Of a stretch of DNA of 64,000 nucleotides, positions 47,008 to 55,618 are shown in pieces. The notes beneath the pieces were generated by a model. The model saw nothing but the letters and a program-made list of their open reading frames with translations, ran no database searches and was not told the origin of the DNA. The stretch is from PGZG01 sp046292765 (lineage in GTDB: Bacteria; Pseudomonadota; Gammaproteobacteria; Pseudomonadales; Alcanivoracaceae). Location of the stretch: positions 124,001 through 188,000 of the forward strand of contig JBKBQA010000004.1 in the NCBI GenBank assembly GCA_046292765.1, written 5' to 3'. Within the stretch, counting starts at the first letter, position 1. Every line of letters begins with the position of its first letter. Position numbers and translations under genes: made by a program.

Positions 47008-47877
47008 TCAGTTCTCCAGTGTGCGAATCTCGCCAGCCAGATGCGGCTTGATACCATCGGCGCCGAGCAGACGGAAATCCATTCCGCTGCTTACCTGCGC
47101 GCTGGCAAACTTCACCTTTGCCGGAATAAACAACGGCAGCTTGAAGTTGACATCGACGCTGAACGGCCCTTTCGGGAACTGCGGCTCCAGTTCGGCCAGG
47201 CAGCGGGCTTTGGACCACATGCCGTGGGCAATCTGGCGCTTGAAGCCAAACAGTTTGGCGGTCAGCGGGTAAAGATGAATTGGATTGCGATCACCGGATA
47301 CGGCGCCATAGCGACGGCCAATATCCCCCGGCACCGACCATTCCTTTGCGTTCTGCACAGGTTCTACCTGAGCCGCCTCCTTTTTCTTGCCGCCACCGCC
47401 ACCGGTGCGATACAGCATGAAGGACTCGCTCTCCCAGACCTGCTCGCCGGCGGTGCTGACGCTGGTCAGAATGGAAAATTCATAGCCGGAATCACGCTTC
47501 TCCAGTGCGCCGAAACGGCACTCCACATCCAGTTGTTCGCGTTCCTGAATCGGTCGGAACTGGGTGATGCGGTTGCGCACATGTACCAGCCCCATGGCCG
47601 GGAACGGAAAGCGCTGGTCAAGCAGCAAGGTCATGAACAGCGGGTGGGCGTGCATGTGCGGATAGGTGATCGGCAGGGTGCCGCTGCTCTGAAAACCGCA
47701 CACCTTGCGATAGCCGGCCAGATGTTTGGCATCCAGCACCAGATCGCTCAGGCGAGCACCAATAGCCGGCAGTTCCGGATTCTTGCCCGGTTTGACGCCG
47801 GCGCGGATGACGGCCTTGGCAAACAGCGGCAGCATCGAGGGCGCATTGCGCAGGTCGCGGATGGCGAGTTCGGTCAT
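47008..47877 (-). CDS. MaoC-family acyl dehydratase
   Basis: A 289-residue protein with a hot-dog-fold dehydratase C-terminal half. The hydratase-2 motif is visible around residues 190-215, as GRRYGAVSGDRNPIHL with the Asp and His of the catalytic site. The N-terminal half looks like a second, degenerate hot-dog domain. Such proteins hydrate enoyl-CoA/ACP intermediates. The ATG at 47877 follows GGGAG. It is convergent with the MBL gene and divergent from the AraC regulator. Confidence 0.88.
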   Translation of the reverse strand: MTELAIRDLRNAPSMLPLFAKAVIRAGVKPGKNPELPAIGARLSDLVLDAKHLAGYRKVCGFQSSGTLPITYPHMHAHPLFMTLLLDQRFPFPAMGLVHVRNRITQFRPIQEREQLDVECRFGALEKRDSGYEFSILTSVSTAGEQVWESESFMLYRTGGGGGKKKEAAQVEPVQNAKEWSVPGDIGRRYGAVSGDRNPIHLYPLTAKLFGFKRQIAHGMWSKARCLAELEPQFPKGPFSVDVNFKLPLFIPAKVKFASAQVSSGMDFRLLGADGIKPHLAGEIRTLEN

Positions 47878-48021
47878 GGTGGCACTCCCTGACAGTTGAG
47901 AGGGGCAAAGTATAGTCAGACGCTTGCAACAGGCGATTGGCCGACGCGCCCTGCGGTTCCGGTGCGGGGGTGCCATGTGCTACATTCCGGTTTCTTGTAT
48001 ACCTCGGGAAATAGCCTGCCG

Positions 48022-49032
48022 ATGACCACTCTGACCGACTCCGGTGTACTGCTCCGAATGGCCTATAAGGCGATGCAGAACGCTGGTGTGGACGCTGATG
48101 CGGTGCTGGCAAAGGTGGGGCTCGACAAATCGATCCTGAGTGTCGCCGAGCTGCGCACTCCCCACGATGCCCAGGAGTGGTTCTGGCAAGCCATGGAAGA
48201 GGTGTCCGGGGACCCGCATATTGGCCTCCACCTCGGCCCGCATATGCCAATCTTCAAAGGGCAGGTGCTGGAGTACCTGTTTCTTTCCAGCCCGACTTTC
48301 GGTGAAGGCCTGAGGCGGGCACTGGATTATCAGCGTCTGCTGTCGGACGCTGCTAATGCCGAGCTGGTGGATCACGGCGAGCGTATGTTCCTGAAGCAGA
48401 TGTTGTGGAGCAAGAAGCTTGCGCATCTGAACGAGTGCGCTGCGGTCGGCGTGATCAAGTTTTTCAGTTTCGTTACCGATGGCTCCTTCGCGCCGATTGA
48501 AGTGCATTTCAGCCATGCCCGCCATGCGGACCAGCGTGAATACGAGCGCGTTTTCGGCTGCCCGGTGAAGTTTGAGATGACCGATGTCGGCATCTCTTTT
48601 GATCGCAAGCTGATGGACCTGCCGTCGGCTCATCATGAGCCGGAGCTGCTGCAATTACACGAGCGACTGGCCATTGAGCAGATGGCACGGCTGGAAAAGC
48701 AGGATCTGGTCTTTCAGGTCAGCCGGCTGGTGGCCGAGCTGCTCGAATCCGGACATGCCAATCTGGAAGAAGTGGCGGCCCGTCTCGGTATCAAACCTCG
48801 CCAGCTGCGTACCCGCCTTGCCGACGCCGGCACCAATTTTAACCAGTTGGTGGCGGAGTATCGATGCAAGCTGGCCAAGCGGCTGCTGGCGGGTACCGAT
48901 GAAAATATCGACGAGATCGTCTATCTCACCGGCTTCTCCGAGCCGAGCACGTTCTATCGTGCGTTCAAACGCTGGGTCGGCATGACGCCGATCGAGTACC
49001 GCAAACTGAAGGCCGACGAAGAGTCGGCCTGA
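48022..49032 (+). CDS. AraC-family transcriptional regulator
   Basis: A 336-residue regulator. The N-terminal ~200 residues form an arabinose-binding-like sensor domain of the OruR/ArgR type. The C-terminal ~100 residues are an AraC double helix-turn-helix (VAARLGIKPRQLRTRLADAG, then IVYLTGFSEPSTFYRAFKRWVGMTP). The ATG at 48022 is the first to fit the family start. It faces the MaoC gene across 144 bp, so it may control that gene; no direct repeats are seen. Confidence 0.88.
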   Translation: MTTLTDSGVLLRMAYKAMQNAGVDADAVLAKVGLDKSILSVAELRTPHDAQEWFWQAMEEVSGDPHIGLHLGPHMPIFKGQVLEYLFLSSPTFGEGLRRALDYQRLLSDAANAELVDHGERMFLKQMLWSKKLAHLNECAAVGVIKFFSFVTDGSFAPIEVHFSHARHADQREYERVFGCPVKFEMTDVGISFDRKLMDLPSAHHEPELLQLHERLAIEQMARLEKQDLVFQVSRLVAELLESGHANLEEVAARLGIKPRQLRTRLADAGTNFNQLVAEYRCKLAKRLLAGTDENIDEIVYLTGFSEPSTFYRAFKRWVGMTPIEYRKLKADEESA

Positions 49033-49047
49033 TCCTCCAATCGGAGA

Positions 49048-49818
49048 TTAGTCCTCTGCGTCATGACGATGTAACCAGACGGTCCACTGGGCGTACCCCA
49101 TCACCGTGATGATCGGAAACAGGCAGGCCAGCGCAATCATACCGAAGCCGTCCACCAGTGGGTCGCGGCCGGGAATAATGCTGGCCAGGCCAATGCCCAG
49201 CGCGGCAATGATCGGCACAGTAATGGTCGAGGTCGTTACCCCGCCGGAGTCATAGGCCAGTGGAATGATAAATCGTGGTGCCCTGATGGTCTGCACTATC
49301 ACCACCAGATAGGCGGCGATAATAAAGTTCTGCAGTGGCAGTCCGGTGACAATACGCCAGGTGCCAAGGGTAATGCCGACTGCCATGCCAAAGGCAACCG
49401 CGCAGCGTAAGGCCAGCGGATTGATGCGACCGACGGAAATCTCATGGGCCTTGATGGAAATGGCGATCAGCGCCGGTTCTGCCAGCGTGGTGGCAGCGCC
49501 GATGCAAAAGGCAAACAGGTAGACCCAATAGTATTCGCTCCAGTGGCGCGCCGCCTCGCTGGCGGTGGGCAGCACGTCGCTGCTGAGCAGCTGCTCCGCC
49601 ATCAGGGTGCCGATCGGGAATAGCGCCTGTTCCAGACCTACCATAAACAGGCTGAGCCCAGCCCACACCAGTACAAAGCCGGATAGCACCCGCCGGGCAT
49701 GATGCAATCGCTTCCTCAGAGCGAGAAACTGGAAGCTGAACAAAATGGCCGCAATCGGCAGGATGTCGCGGGCAGTGTCGGCGAAGGATGCCAGCGTAGC
49801 AGCAAGCAGTTCTGTCAT
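49048..49818 (-). CDS. DUF1538 integral membrane protein, single domain (second)
   Basis: A 256-residue inner-membrane protein with about six to seven hydrophobic helices and one DUF1538 domain. The family signature is present in order: a TLAEPALIAI helix, DSGGVTTSTITVP, AALGIGLAS and GRDPLVDGFGMIA. These glycine-rich, conserved segments inside the membrane look like a transport or ion-binding core. Its start overlaps the end of the upstream DUF1538 gene by ATGA, so the two are translated together. It is the last gene of the operon. No function is established. Confidence 0.85.
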   Translation of the reverse strand: MTELLAATLASFADTARDILPIAAILFSFQFLALRKRLHHARRVLSGFVLVWAGLSLFMVGLEQALFPIGTLMAEQLLSSDVLPTASEAARHWSEYYWVYLFAFCIGAATTLAEPALIAISIKAHEISVGRINPLALRCAVAFGMAVGITLGTWRIVTGLPLQNFIIAAYLVVIVQTIRAPRFIIPLAYDSGGVTTSTITVPIIAALGIGLASIIPGRDPLVDGFGMIALACLFPIITVMGYAQWTVWLHRHDAED

Positions 49819-50591
49819 AGCCGCACCACACCGAACAACAGCATAAAAATAATCGGCATGACCGAGGCAAATGCAATCAGGCCGAAGCCGTCGGTGAGCG
49901 GGTGACGCCCCTTGATGGTGGATGCCAGGCCCACACCCAGTGCAGCCAGTAGCGGCACGGTAATCGTGGAAGTCGTCACGCCACCGGAATCAAAAGCAAT
50001 GCCGATGATTTCCGTAGGCGCGATTAGTGTCAGCAGCAATGCGCAGGCGTACAGCGCAATTACCATCACCGGCAGCGACCAGCCCTTGAGAATACGCAGA
50101 ATGCCGAGAATCACCGCCACGCCGACGGCGCAGGCAACCACCATTCGCAGAGAGAGCTGGAACTGACGGATGACGGCGGGGCTGTCTTCTATATGCCCGG
50201 CGCTGGCCACGGTGGCAGCCGCCTTGCCGCTGATGGCCAGCAGCGCCGGTTCGGCAAAGGTGGTGCCAAAGCCGAGTGCAAAGCCAAAAAACAGGAGTAA
50301 GGGAGCGGAGCCGCGGCTGACAAATGCTTTCGCCAGTCCCTCACCCATTGGAAACAGGCCAAGGCGCAAGCCGTTGATAAACAGGGTCAGGCCGATAATG
50401 ACCAATGCGAGTCCGACCAGCAGATCAATCAAGGGCAGGTGTGCGGGGAGTGGCTGGCGGATGACCGCCAGCTGGAAGAAAGCGACCACAACCACAACTG
50501 GTAGCAAATCCAGCGCACTGCTGCGCAGACTGGCGCTGCGCGCCCAGAGGGATTTCAGCGCGGGTAAGGGCTGGTGCCACTTTTCCGTCAA
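49815..50591 (-). CDS. DUF1538 integral membrane protein, single domain (first)
   Basis: A 258-residue membrane protein with one DUF1538 domain. The signature segments are FAEPALLAIS, DSGGVTTSTITVP, AALGVGLAS and GRHPLTDGFGLIA. It is highly similar to the next gene and to both halves of the 495-residue protein. Four related domains are thus encoded in one operon, two free and two fused. It may pair with the other single-domain protein in a complex. Confidence 0.85.
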   Translation of the reverse strand: MTEKWHQPLPALKSLWARSASLRSSALDLLPVVVVVAFFQLAVIRQPLPAHLPLIDLLVGLALVIIGLTLFINGLRLGLFPMGEGLAKAFVSRGSAPLLLFFGFALGFGTTFAEPALLAISGKAAATVASAGHIEDSPAVIRQFQLSLRMVVACAVGVAVILGILRILKGWSLPVMVIALYACALLLTLIAPTEIIGIAFDSGGVTTSTITVPLLAALGVGLASTIKGRHPLTDGFGLIAFASVMPIIFMLLFGVVRL

Positions 50592-50631
50592 GGCCTGAAC
50601 TCCTGCTCAGTGGGCAGCTGGGTCGGCAGCG

Positions 50632-50985
50632 TCAATCATCTTTGGGGGGTAACTGAGAGGCGAGCATTCTGATGTGCTCGGACAGACCTACGGCTTTTTC
50701 AACATCCAGTGTCAGAGCAATTCCTGTGCTGAGGCTTTCGTCCAGCTCGCCTGCAGCGGTCACCGCTTTCAGCACGTCGTCAACACGCCGTGCCTCCACC
50801 AGAATCAGCAACACATCCCGTGGATTGAGAATCTCCAGGCCAAAGATACCAATGGCTTTTTTCAGTCCCTGGCCCCGGGCATTGGTGATGATTGTAGCGC
50901 CGGTGGCGCCGGTGGCGCGGGAAGCATCCAGTACTTTGTCGGTTTTGTCCTCGTCGACAAATACCATCATCAGTTTGAAGCTCAT
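50632..50985 (-). CDS. PII-like trimeric regulatory protein (type 1)
   Basis: A 117-residue PII-superfamily protein with the ferredoxin-like repeat (KLMMVFVDEDKTDKVLDASRATGATG, and a second beta-alpha-beta in LLILVEARRVDDVLKAV). Where classical GlnB has a T-loop ending in a uridylylated Tyr, this one has a short GQGLKKAIGIFG segment, so it belongs to the PII-like group rather than nitrogen-PII. Such proteins usually bind nucleotides and gate a membrane partner. Its partners here are probably the DUF1538 proteins. Confidence 0.8.
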   Translation of the reverse strand: MSFKLMMVFVDEDKTDKVLDASRATGATGATIITNARGQGLKKAIGIFGLEILNPRDVLLILVEARRVDDVLKAVTAAGELDESLSTGIALTLDVEKAVGLSEHIRMLASQLPPKDD

Positions 50986-51006
50986 GGCGTTACTCCTTGA
51001 ACAACA

Positions 51007-51396
51007 TTATTCAATATGTTCCAGCAGGGCTTCCATGATGTCATCCATGGCGATGAAGCCGAGCAAGTCGTTATCACGCAGCACCAGCAGGCGCTTGACC
51101 CTGTGGGTGATCATCAGGCTGGCAGCATGTTTCACCGCCAGACCCTCGCCGACAGCAAGGGCCGGTTTTGCGCAGACGTCATAGACATTGAGCAGATCAA
51201 TGTCGCCGTCTTCGGCAATCACAGTTTTGAGGACGTTGGTATAGGTTACCAGTCCCCAGGCATCATGCGGGGTCTGCTTTTCCACCACCAATGACTTGAT
51301 GTTGTGGCGTTTCATCAGACTCATGGCTTCGCGCAGCTTGGCGAACGGCGATACACACACCACATCCCGGACCATCACATCTTTGACCAGTTGCAT
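51007..51396 (-). CDS. CBS-domain pair protein
   Basis: A 129-residue protein made of two CBS motifs (about 1-60 and 70-129, with MKRHNIKSLVVE and ITHRVKRLLVLRDNDLLGFIAMDD). Bateman modules bind adenine nucleotides and often sense energy state. It lies 10-21 bp from its neighbours within the DUF1538 operon and encodes nothing else, so it likely acts as a stand-alone regulatory subunit. Confidence 0.88.
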   Translation of the reverse strand: MQLVKDVMVRDVVCVSPFAKLREAMSLMKRHNIKSLVVEKQTPHDAWGLVTYTNVLKTVIAEDGDIDLLNVYDVCAKPALAVGEGLAVKHAASLMITHRVKRLLVLRDNDLLGFIAMDDIMEALLEHIE

Positions 51397-51407
51397 GGCA
51401 CTCTCCC

Positions 51408-51758
51408 TTACAGGCTCTGTTTGAGGTGTTGTTCGAACTTCTGGTACTGGGACAGATCAATGCCGCCGAGATGCTCCAGCGGCACCGTGAATACCAGGCC
51501 CTGAGAGTCACTCTCCTTTGGCATTACGATGCGTTGCAGCGTTTTGAAGACTTCAATCGACAAGCCTTTTTCAAGCACCATGATCAGAATGCTTTGACTG
51601 CCGTCGTAGGTCAGCCCGAAAAAGGTCTTTTTGGCGCTGTTGCTGATTCCGCGCCCCGGTACCACGGTGATGCCACCGGAGCCAAGTTCGCGAGCGGCAT
51701 CAATACATTCCTGTTCAATATCTTCCGGCACAATGGCCACCAGCACTGAAAATTTCAT
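51408..51758 (-). CDS. PII-like regulatory protein (type 2)
   Basis: A 116-residue protein of the PII-like superfamily, distinct from the one at 50632. It has FSVLVAIVPEDIEQECIDAARE, a glycine loop GRGISNSAKKTFFG in the T-loop position, then SILIMVLEKGLSIEVF, and a longer C-terminal extension (about 85-116). The combination suggests that it docks onto a membrane partner. Its start overlaps the 495-residue DUF1538 gene by 4 bp. Confidence 0.78.
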   Translation of the reverse strand: MKFSVLVAIVPEDIEQECIDAARELGSGGITVVPGRGISNSAKKTFFGLTYDGSQSILIMVLEKGLSIEVFKTLQRIVMPKESDSQGLVFTVPLEHLGGIDLSQYQKFEQHLKQSL

Positions 51759-53242
51759 GACTCCACCTCTTTGCGGACTAATACTCGCTCCATGACGATG
51801 GCATAGAGCATCACTGTAACAATCGGGAAAATGGAGGCAAAGGCGATCAGGCCAAAGCCATCAATCAGCACGCTGCGCCCTTCGATGTGAGTGGCAAGGC
51901 CGATGCCCAGTGCTGTCACCAGCGGCACCGTCACTTCCGAGGTGGTCACGCCACCCAAATCAAAGGCCAGCGCAACAATATAGCGTGGGCACAGGGTGGT
52001 GAGCAGAATCACCAGCACATAACCGCCCATAATGTAGTAGTGCATGGAGCCGCCGATGATGATGCGGTGCACGCCGATAGTAATGCCAATGGCGACGCCG
52101 AAGGCGACCAGAATACGGATCACGTTGCCATTGATGCGCCCCGAGGCGGCCTGTTCAGCTTGTTGACCGACGGCGATCAGGGCCGGTTCCGCCATGGTGG
52201 TGGCGAAACCGATCATAAAGGCGAACAGGTAGATAAAGCCGAATTGGTTCAGGCCAATCAGCTGTTCGGCCATGGCGCTGCCAATCGGGAATAGCCCCAG
52301 CTTGAGGCCGACCACAAAGGCATACAGGCCAAAGATCACCAGCAGGAAGCCGAACAGGATCTTGGGCGGATTGCTGAGCTTGCGGCGCAACACGATGTAT
52401 TGGAAGAACAGGATGGTGAGGATAATCGGCAGCACATCGCGGATCATGGTGGCCAGTTCCAGCAGCGCCTTGACCAGCCCGCTGACAGCCACCTGCTGTT
52501 CACCGGCATCGCCGGGCAGGGCCGCTTCCGGGGCTGGGCCTGAGTACACCAGAATGCCGTACAGCTGAACGCTGATCATCGGCACCATCACCGCCAGAGC
52601 AACCAGACCGAAACCGTCGGTAAGCGGATTACGGCCACGAATTGACGAGGCGAGGCCAATGCCAAGGGCGGCGATCAGCGGCACGGTGACGATATTGGTG
52701 GTGACGCCGCCGGAGTCGTAGGCAAGGCCGACGATCTCTTCCGGGGCAAAGTAGGTGACGGACACCACCAGAATGTAACCAATGATCATAAACCAATGTA
52801 ACGGCCAGCCTGCGATGGTGCGAAACACACCCAGAGCGATTACCCCGCCGACCGAGGTGGCTACCAGTAACCTGAGTGTCAGTGCGTCAATGCGGCCGGC
52901 GCTGATGTCCTGAGCTTGTTGGGCAACAGCAATCAACGCCGGCTCGGCCACCACCGCAGAAAAGCCGATGGCAAAGCCGAACGACAGCAGAATCGGCACA
53001 GAGCCCTTGCGAGCAAACTGGTTCGACAGGCTTTTGCCCACCGGGAAGATACTGAGTTCGAGTCCCTGCAGGAACAGAGCGACGCCGACTGCGACAATCA
53101 GCAGGCCGACACTCATGCCAAATGCATTGTCCGGCATCTGTCGCAGTACCAGCAGCTGGAAGAACACCACCACTGCCACGATCGGCAGAAGGTTTTTCAG
53201 CGCGTGCATGAAAGCGTGGGAAAAAGCCTTGATATAAAGCAC
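51755..53242 (-). CDS. Two-domain DUF1538 integral membrane protein
   Basis: A 495-residue inner-membrane protein with two DUF1538 domains in tandem (about 1-235 and 260-495), joined by an Ala/Pro-rich linker. Domain 1 carries DSGGVTTNIVTVP and GRNPLTDGFG; domain 2 carries FDLGGVTTSEVTVP and GRSVLIDGFG, with AEPALIAV in both. It is the first gene of the operon. The internal duplication and polar conserved residues in the membrane fit a transporter. An FNR-like promoter lies upstream. Confidence 0.87.
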   Translation of the reverse strand: MLYIKAFSHAFMHALKNLLPIVAVVVFFQLLVLRQMPDNAFGMSVGLLIVAVGVALFLQGLELSIFPVGKSLSNQFARKGSVPILLSFGFAIGFSAVVAEPALIAVAQQAQDISAGRIDALTLRLLVATSVGGVIALGVFRTIAGWPLHWFMIIGYILVVSVTYFAPEEIVGLAYDSGGVTTNIVTVPLIAALGIGLASSIRGRNPLTDGFGLVALAVMVPMISVQLYGILVYSGPAPEAALPGDAGEQQVAVSGLVKALLELATMIRDVLPIILTILFFQYIVLRRKLSNPPKILFGFLLVIFGLYAFVVGLKLGLFPIGSAMAEQLIGLNQFGFIYLFAFMIGFATTMAEPALIAVGQQAEQAASGRINGNVIRILVAFGVAIGITIGVHRIIIGGSMHYYIMGGYVLVILLTTLCPRYIVALAFDLGGVTTSEVTVPLVTALGIGLATHIEGRSVLIDGFGLIAFASIFPIVTVMLYAIVMERVLVRKEVES

Positions 53243-53284
53243 GGAGATCCTGTCCGCTGGGTGGCTGGATTCGGGTCAGGGGAA

Positions 53285-53325
53285 ACTGTAGCAGGATAAC
53301 AGTGTGGTTGCTTGATCTGGCTCAA
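53285..53325 (-). promoter_or_regulatory. FNR/Anr-type promoter of the DUF1538 operon
   Basis: The minus strand has TTGAGCCAGATCAA (53312-53325), matching the FNR/Anr consensus TTGAT-N4-ATCAA except for one base. A TACAGT -10-like box follows (RC of 53285-53290). The site centre would sit near -41 relative to a start at about 53278, the usual position for class II activation. Confidence 0.6.
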
Positions 53326-53416
53326 CAGCCCTGACCCTTCTCGGGGAGGTATTGATCGGATCAGGTAAAGCGTTCGCTATCCGGGTAAACTGGGCGGCTG
53401 CTAAGGAGAGGGTGTG

Positions 53417-54259
53417 ATGATCAACGTTGGTCGCGTGAACAGGTTACAGGTGGTCAGACGTGCCGATGCGGGCCTGTTTCTGGCCGGCGAAGGTGATACC
53501 GCCATCCTGTTGCCCAAGCGCTACATTTCGCGAGAAGCGCCAGCCGAGATTGGCGACTGGCTCGATGTGTTTGTCTATTTCGACAGTGAGGACCGGCGGG
53601 TCGCAACGACCGAGACCCCGAAGGTCCAGGTCGGTGAGTTTGCCAGCCTTAAGGTAGTAGATATCACGCCGGTGGGTCTGTTTCTCGACTGGGGTCTGTC
53701 CAAGGATCTGTTGCTACCCCATTCCGAGGAGCAGCGACCGCTGCAGGTCGGAGACTACTGCGTGGTGTATGCGTTTCTGGATGCCCGCAAGGGGCGTATT
53801 ACCGCCACCGCCCGGCTTGACCGCTATCTCGACAAGACGCCAGCCCGTTACCGGCCCGGTCAGGCAGTCGATCTGTTGCTGACGGGGCCGACTGAAATGG
53901 GCTTCAAGGCCATCATCAACCACCAGCACTGGGGCCTGATTCACAAAAACGAGCTGTTCAAGTTTGTCCGCAGCGGCATGCGCGAGCAGGGCTACATCAA
54001 GGAGTTGCGTGCAGATGGCAAGATCAGTCTCAGTCTGCAGCCGGTGGGCGAGCAGGCGGCTGGCAGTCTTGCCGACCAGATTCTCGCTCGCCTGAGCGAA
54101 GAGGGCGGTGTGCTGGTACTCAGTGACAAGAGTCCGCCGGAGGTGATCGCGCGCTATTTCGGCGTCAGCAAGGGGAATTTCAAAAAGGCCATCGGCACTC
54201 TTTACAAGACTGGCCGGATTGTCATCCATGACGACCGGATTGAGCTGCCGGGCAGATAA
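53417..54259 (+). CDS. cvfB: CvfB/YitL-like S1-domain RNA-binding protein
   Basis: A 280-residue cytoplasmic protein with three S1-like beta barrels in the first ~210 residues (repeated D-I-T-P-V-G-L-F-L-D and F-K-A-I-I-N motifs) and a C-terminal winged-helix segment (FGVSKGNFKKAIGTLYKTGRI). This matches CvfB/YitL, an RNA-binding protein linked to gene expression control. AAGGAG at 53403-53408 precedes the ATG at 53417 (an in-frame GTG at 53414 is also possible). It is divergent from the DUF1538 operon. Confidence 0.9.
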   Translation: MINVGRVNRLQVVRRADAGLFLAGEGDTAILLPKRYISREAPAEIGDWLDVFVYFDSEDRRVATTETPKVQVGEFASLKVVDITPVGLFLDWGLSKDLLLPHSEEQRPLQVGDYCVVYAFLDARKGRITATARLDRYLDKTPARYRPGQAVDLLLTGPTEMGFKAIINHQHWGLIHKNELFKFVRSGMREQGYIKELRADGKISLSLQPVGEQAAGSLADQILARLSEEGGVLVLSDKSPPEVIARYFGVSKGNFKKAIGTLYKTGRIVIHDDRIELPGR

Positions 54260-54286
54260 ACCCGGCCAGGTCAGAGTTGCCCCAGG

Positions 54287-55279
54287 TTACCGTGCCGAGG
54301 GCTTTTCTTCGTCCATGGGCGCCAACTCCAACGTCAGGCCATCGGAAGTGCGGAAGGGTGTCACGTCGCGGGGTTTGCCCGGCGCCTCGCCAGACTTCTT
54401 GCTCGCCACCTCATCCGGCAGATAGGGCCCCATGATGCCGCGTGCTTCCTTCAGCCACTCCGGCATGTCGTCGTGCTTGCTCTCTTCTTCGGTGGGCGTC
54501 AGGTTCAGATTGTCGAGGTCCAGAGAGAATGCCTTGGCTTTCTCCAGATACTTGGTCTGGGCGAGTGGCTGGATATCGTCTTCGGGCAGATAGGCCTGAA
54601 AGAAGCCCCGCATTTCCACCAGTTCGTCTTCCAGCAGCAGCGGTACCAGCGTTGAATACATGTCCAGCAGGGTTATGGCATTTTTCGCCGAGTCAGATTG
54701 GGTGGCCGACTGCAGGCGGCTGGCGACGGCGGTATTGAGTATGTGCAAATCGGTGTAGATATCGGTCAGGCCGTCGAATTCGATCTTGCCCCGCCGCGAG
54801 GGGGTGCGGCTGAGGAAGTACTGGGCCAGCAGGTACATGCCTGTCACCCGGAACACGGTTTCCTCCTCGGAGCACAGTGGCAGATGAAAACGGGCCAGCG
54901 GCTTCATGAAGGCGGTTTTCGGGCAGCCGCAGATTGGATAGACCAGATCCAGCATGGAGGCGATGATCCGCTGCAGTGCTGTGCGCTGGGTGAAATGGCG
55001 CTCTTCGGTGATGACCTCCACCTCCACCTCGTCAATGGAGCGGGTGTCGTGGAAGCGGTCAACGATGCTGTGTAGCTGCAGTGCCAGCGGGCAATACTGA
55101 TGCGTCTCCAGCGAAAGCGGGCAGTGCGAGCACTGTCGGTAATCGAGCCGGGCCCACTTGGGTGGATCGACAGGGTCTTTGCAGATCAGATCGAATGTCT
55201 GCTCGGCCAGTGGAAAGTCGAACACCTCGGTGGTGGTCTCGTTCAGCTTGATGCGATAGATGATGTTGACTGAGTTCAT
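54287..55279 (-). CDS. Cysteine-rich protein of unknown function (330 aa)
   Basis: A 330-residue cytoplasmic protein that I cannot assign. Cysteines cluster in RQCSHC (Cys50, Cys53), YCPLA (Cys63), CGCP (Cys117, Cys119) and LCSE (Cys136), a spacing that could hold a zinc or iron-sulphur site. The C-terminal half is helical and acidic and ends in a Pro-rich, low-complexity tail. The ATG at 55279 begins the conserved-looking segment; an in-frame ATG at 55363 adds a basic, Arg-rich leader. It is convergent with cvfB and 340 bp downstream of the FabG gene. Confidence 0.75.
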   Translation of the reverse strand: MNSVNIIYRIKLNETTTEVFDFPLAEQTFDLICKDPVDPPKWARLDYRQCSHCPLSLETHQYCPLALQLHSIVDRFHDTRSIDEVEVEVITEERHFTQRTALQRIIASMLDLVYPICGCPKTAFMKPLARFHLPLCSEEETVFRVTGMYLLAQYFLSRTPSRRGKIEFDGLTDIYTDLHILNTAVASRLQSATQSDSAKNAITLLDMYSTLVPLLLEDELVEMRGFFQAYLPEDDIQPLAQTKYLEKAKAFSLDLDNLNLTPTEEESKHDDMPEWLKEARGIMGPYLPDEVASKKSGEAPGKPRDVTPFRTSDGLTLELAPMDEEKPSAR

Positions 55280-55573
55280 GGGGCCCTGTCGTATTTCCCG
55301 GGTGATGGGTTCAGTCGAAGCGTGCCGGCGTTCAGTATCCCGCCGGCGGAGTTCGCTGACCATGAATTAGCGCGCAATAAAGCAAAAAGCTGCAAGAATT
55401 ATGCCGTTATCTCTCGACGGAATAAGACGTATGCAGCTCGACGTTTGCGCGGTAAATCAAGGCGTTTGGCAGGGCTGCGGATAGCGAGGTCGGGGTGGTG
55501 ACGCCGGCAACCTGTCGGGTGAACAACATGGGTGTCAGAAACTGACGCCCATGGTCACCGGGGTGAAAACAAA

Positions 55574-55595
55574 AACGGGCGCCGAAGCGCCCGTT
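55574..55595 (-). terminator. Intrinsic terminator of the high-molecular-weight FabG gene
   Basis: On the minus strand a 9-bp stem (AACGGGCGC/GCGCCCGTT) with a TTCG loop runs into TTTTTGTTTT. It starts 24 bp after the FabG stop. Confidence 0.93.
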
Positions 55596-55618
55596 CTGTT
55601 ACCGGAGTCGGCCGGATG

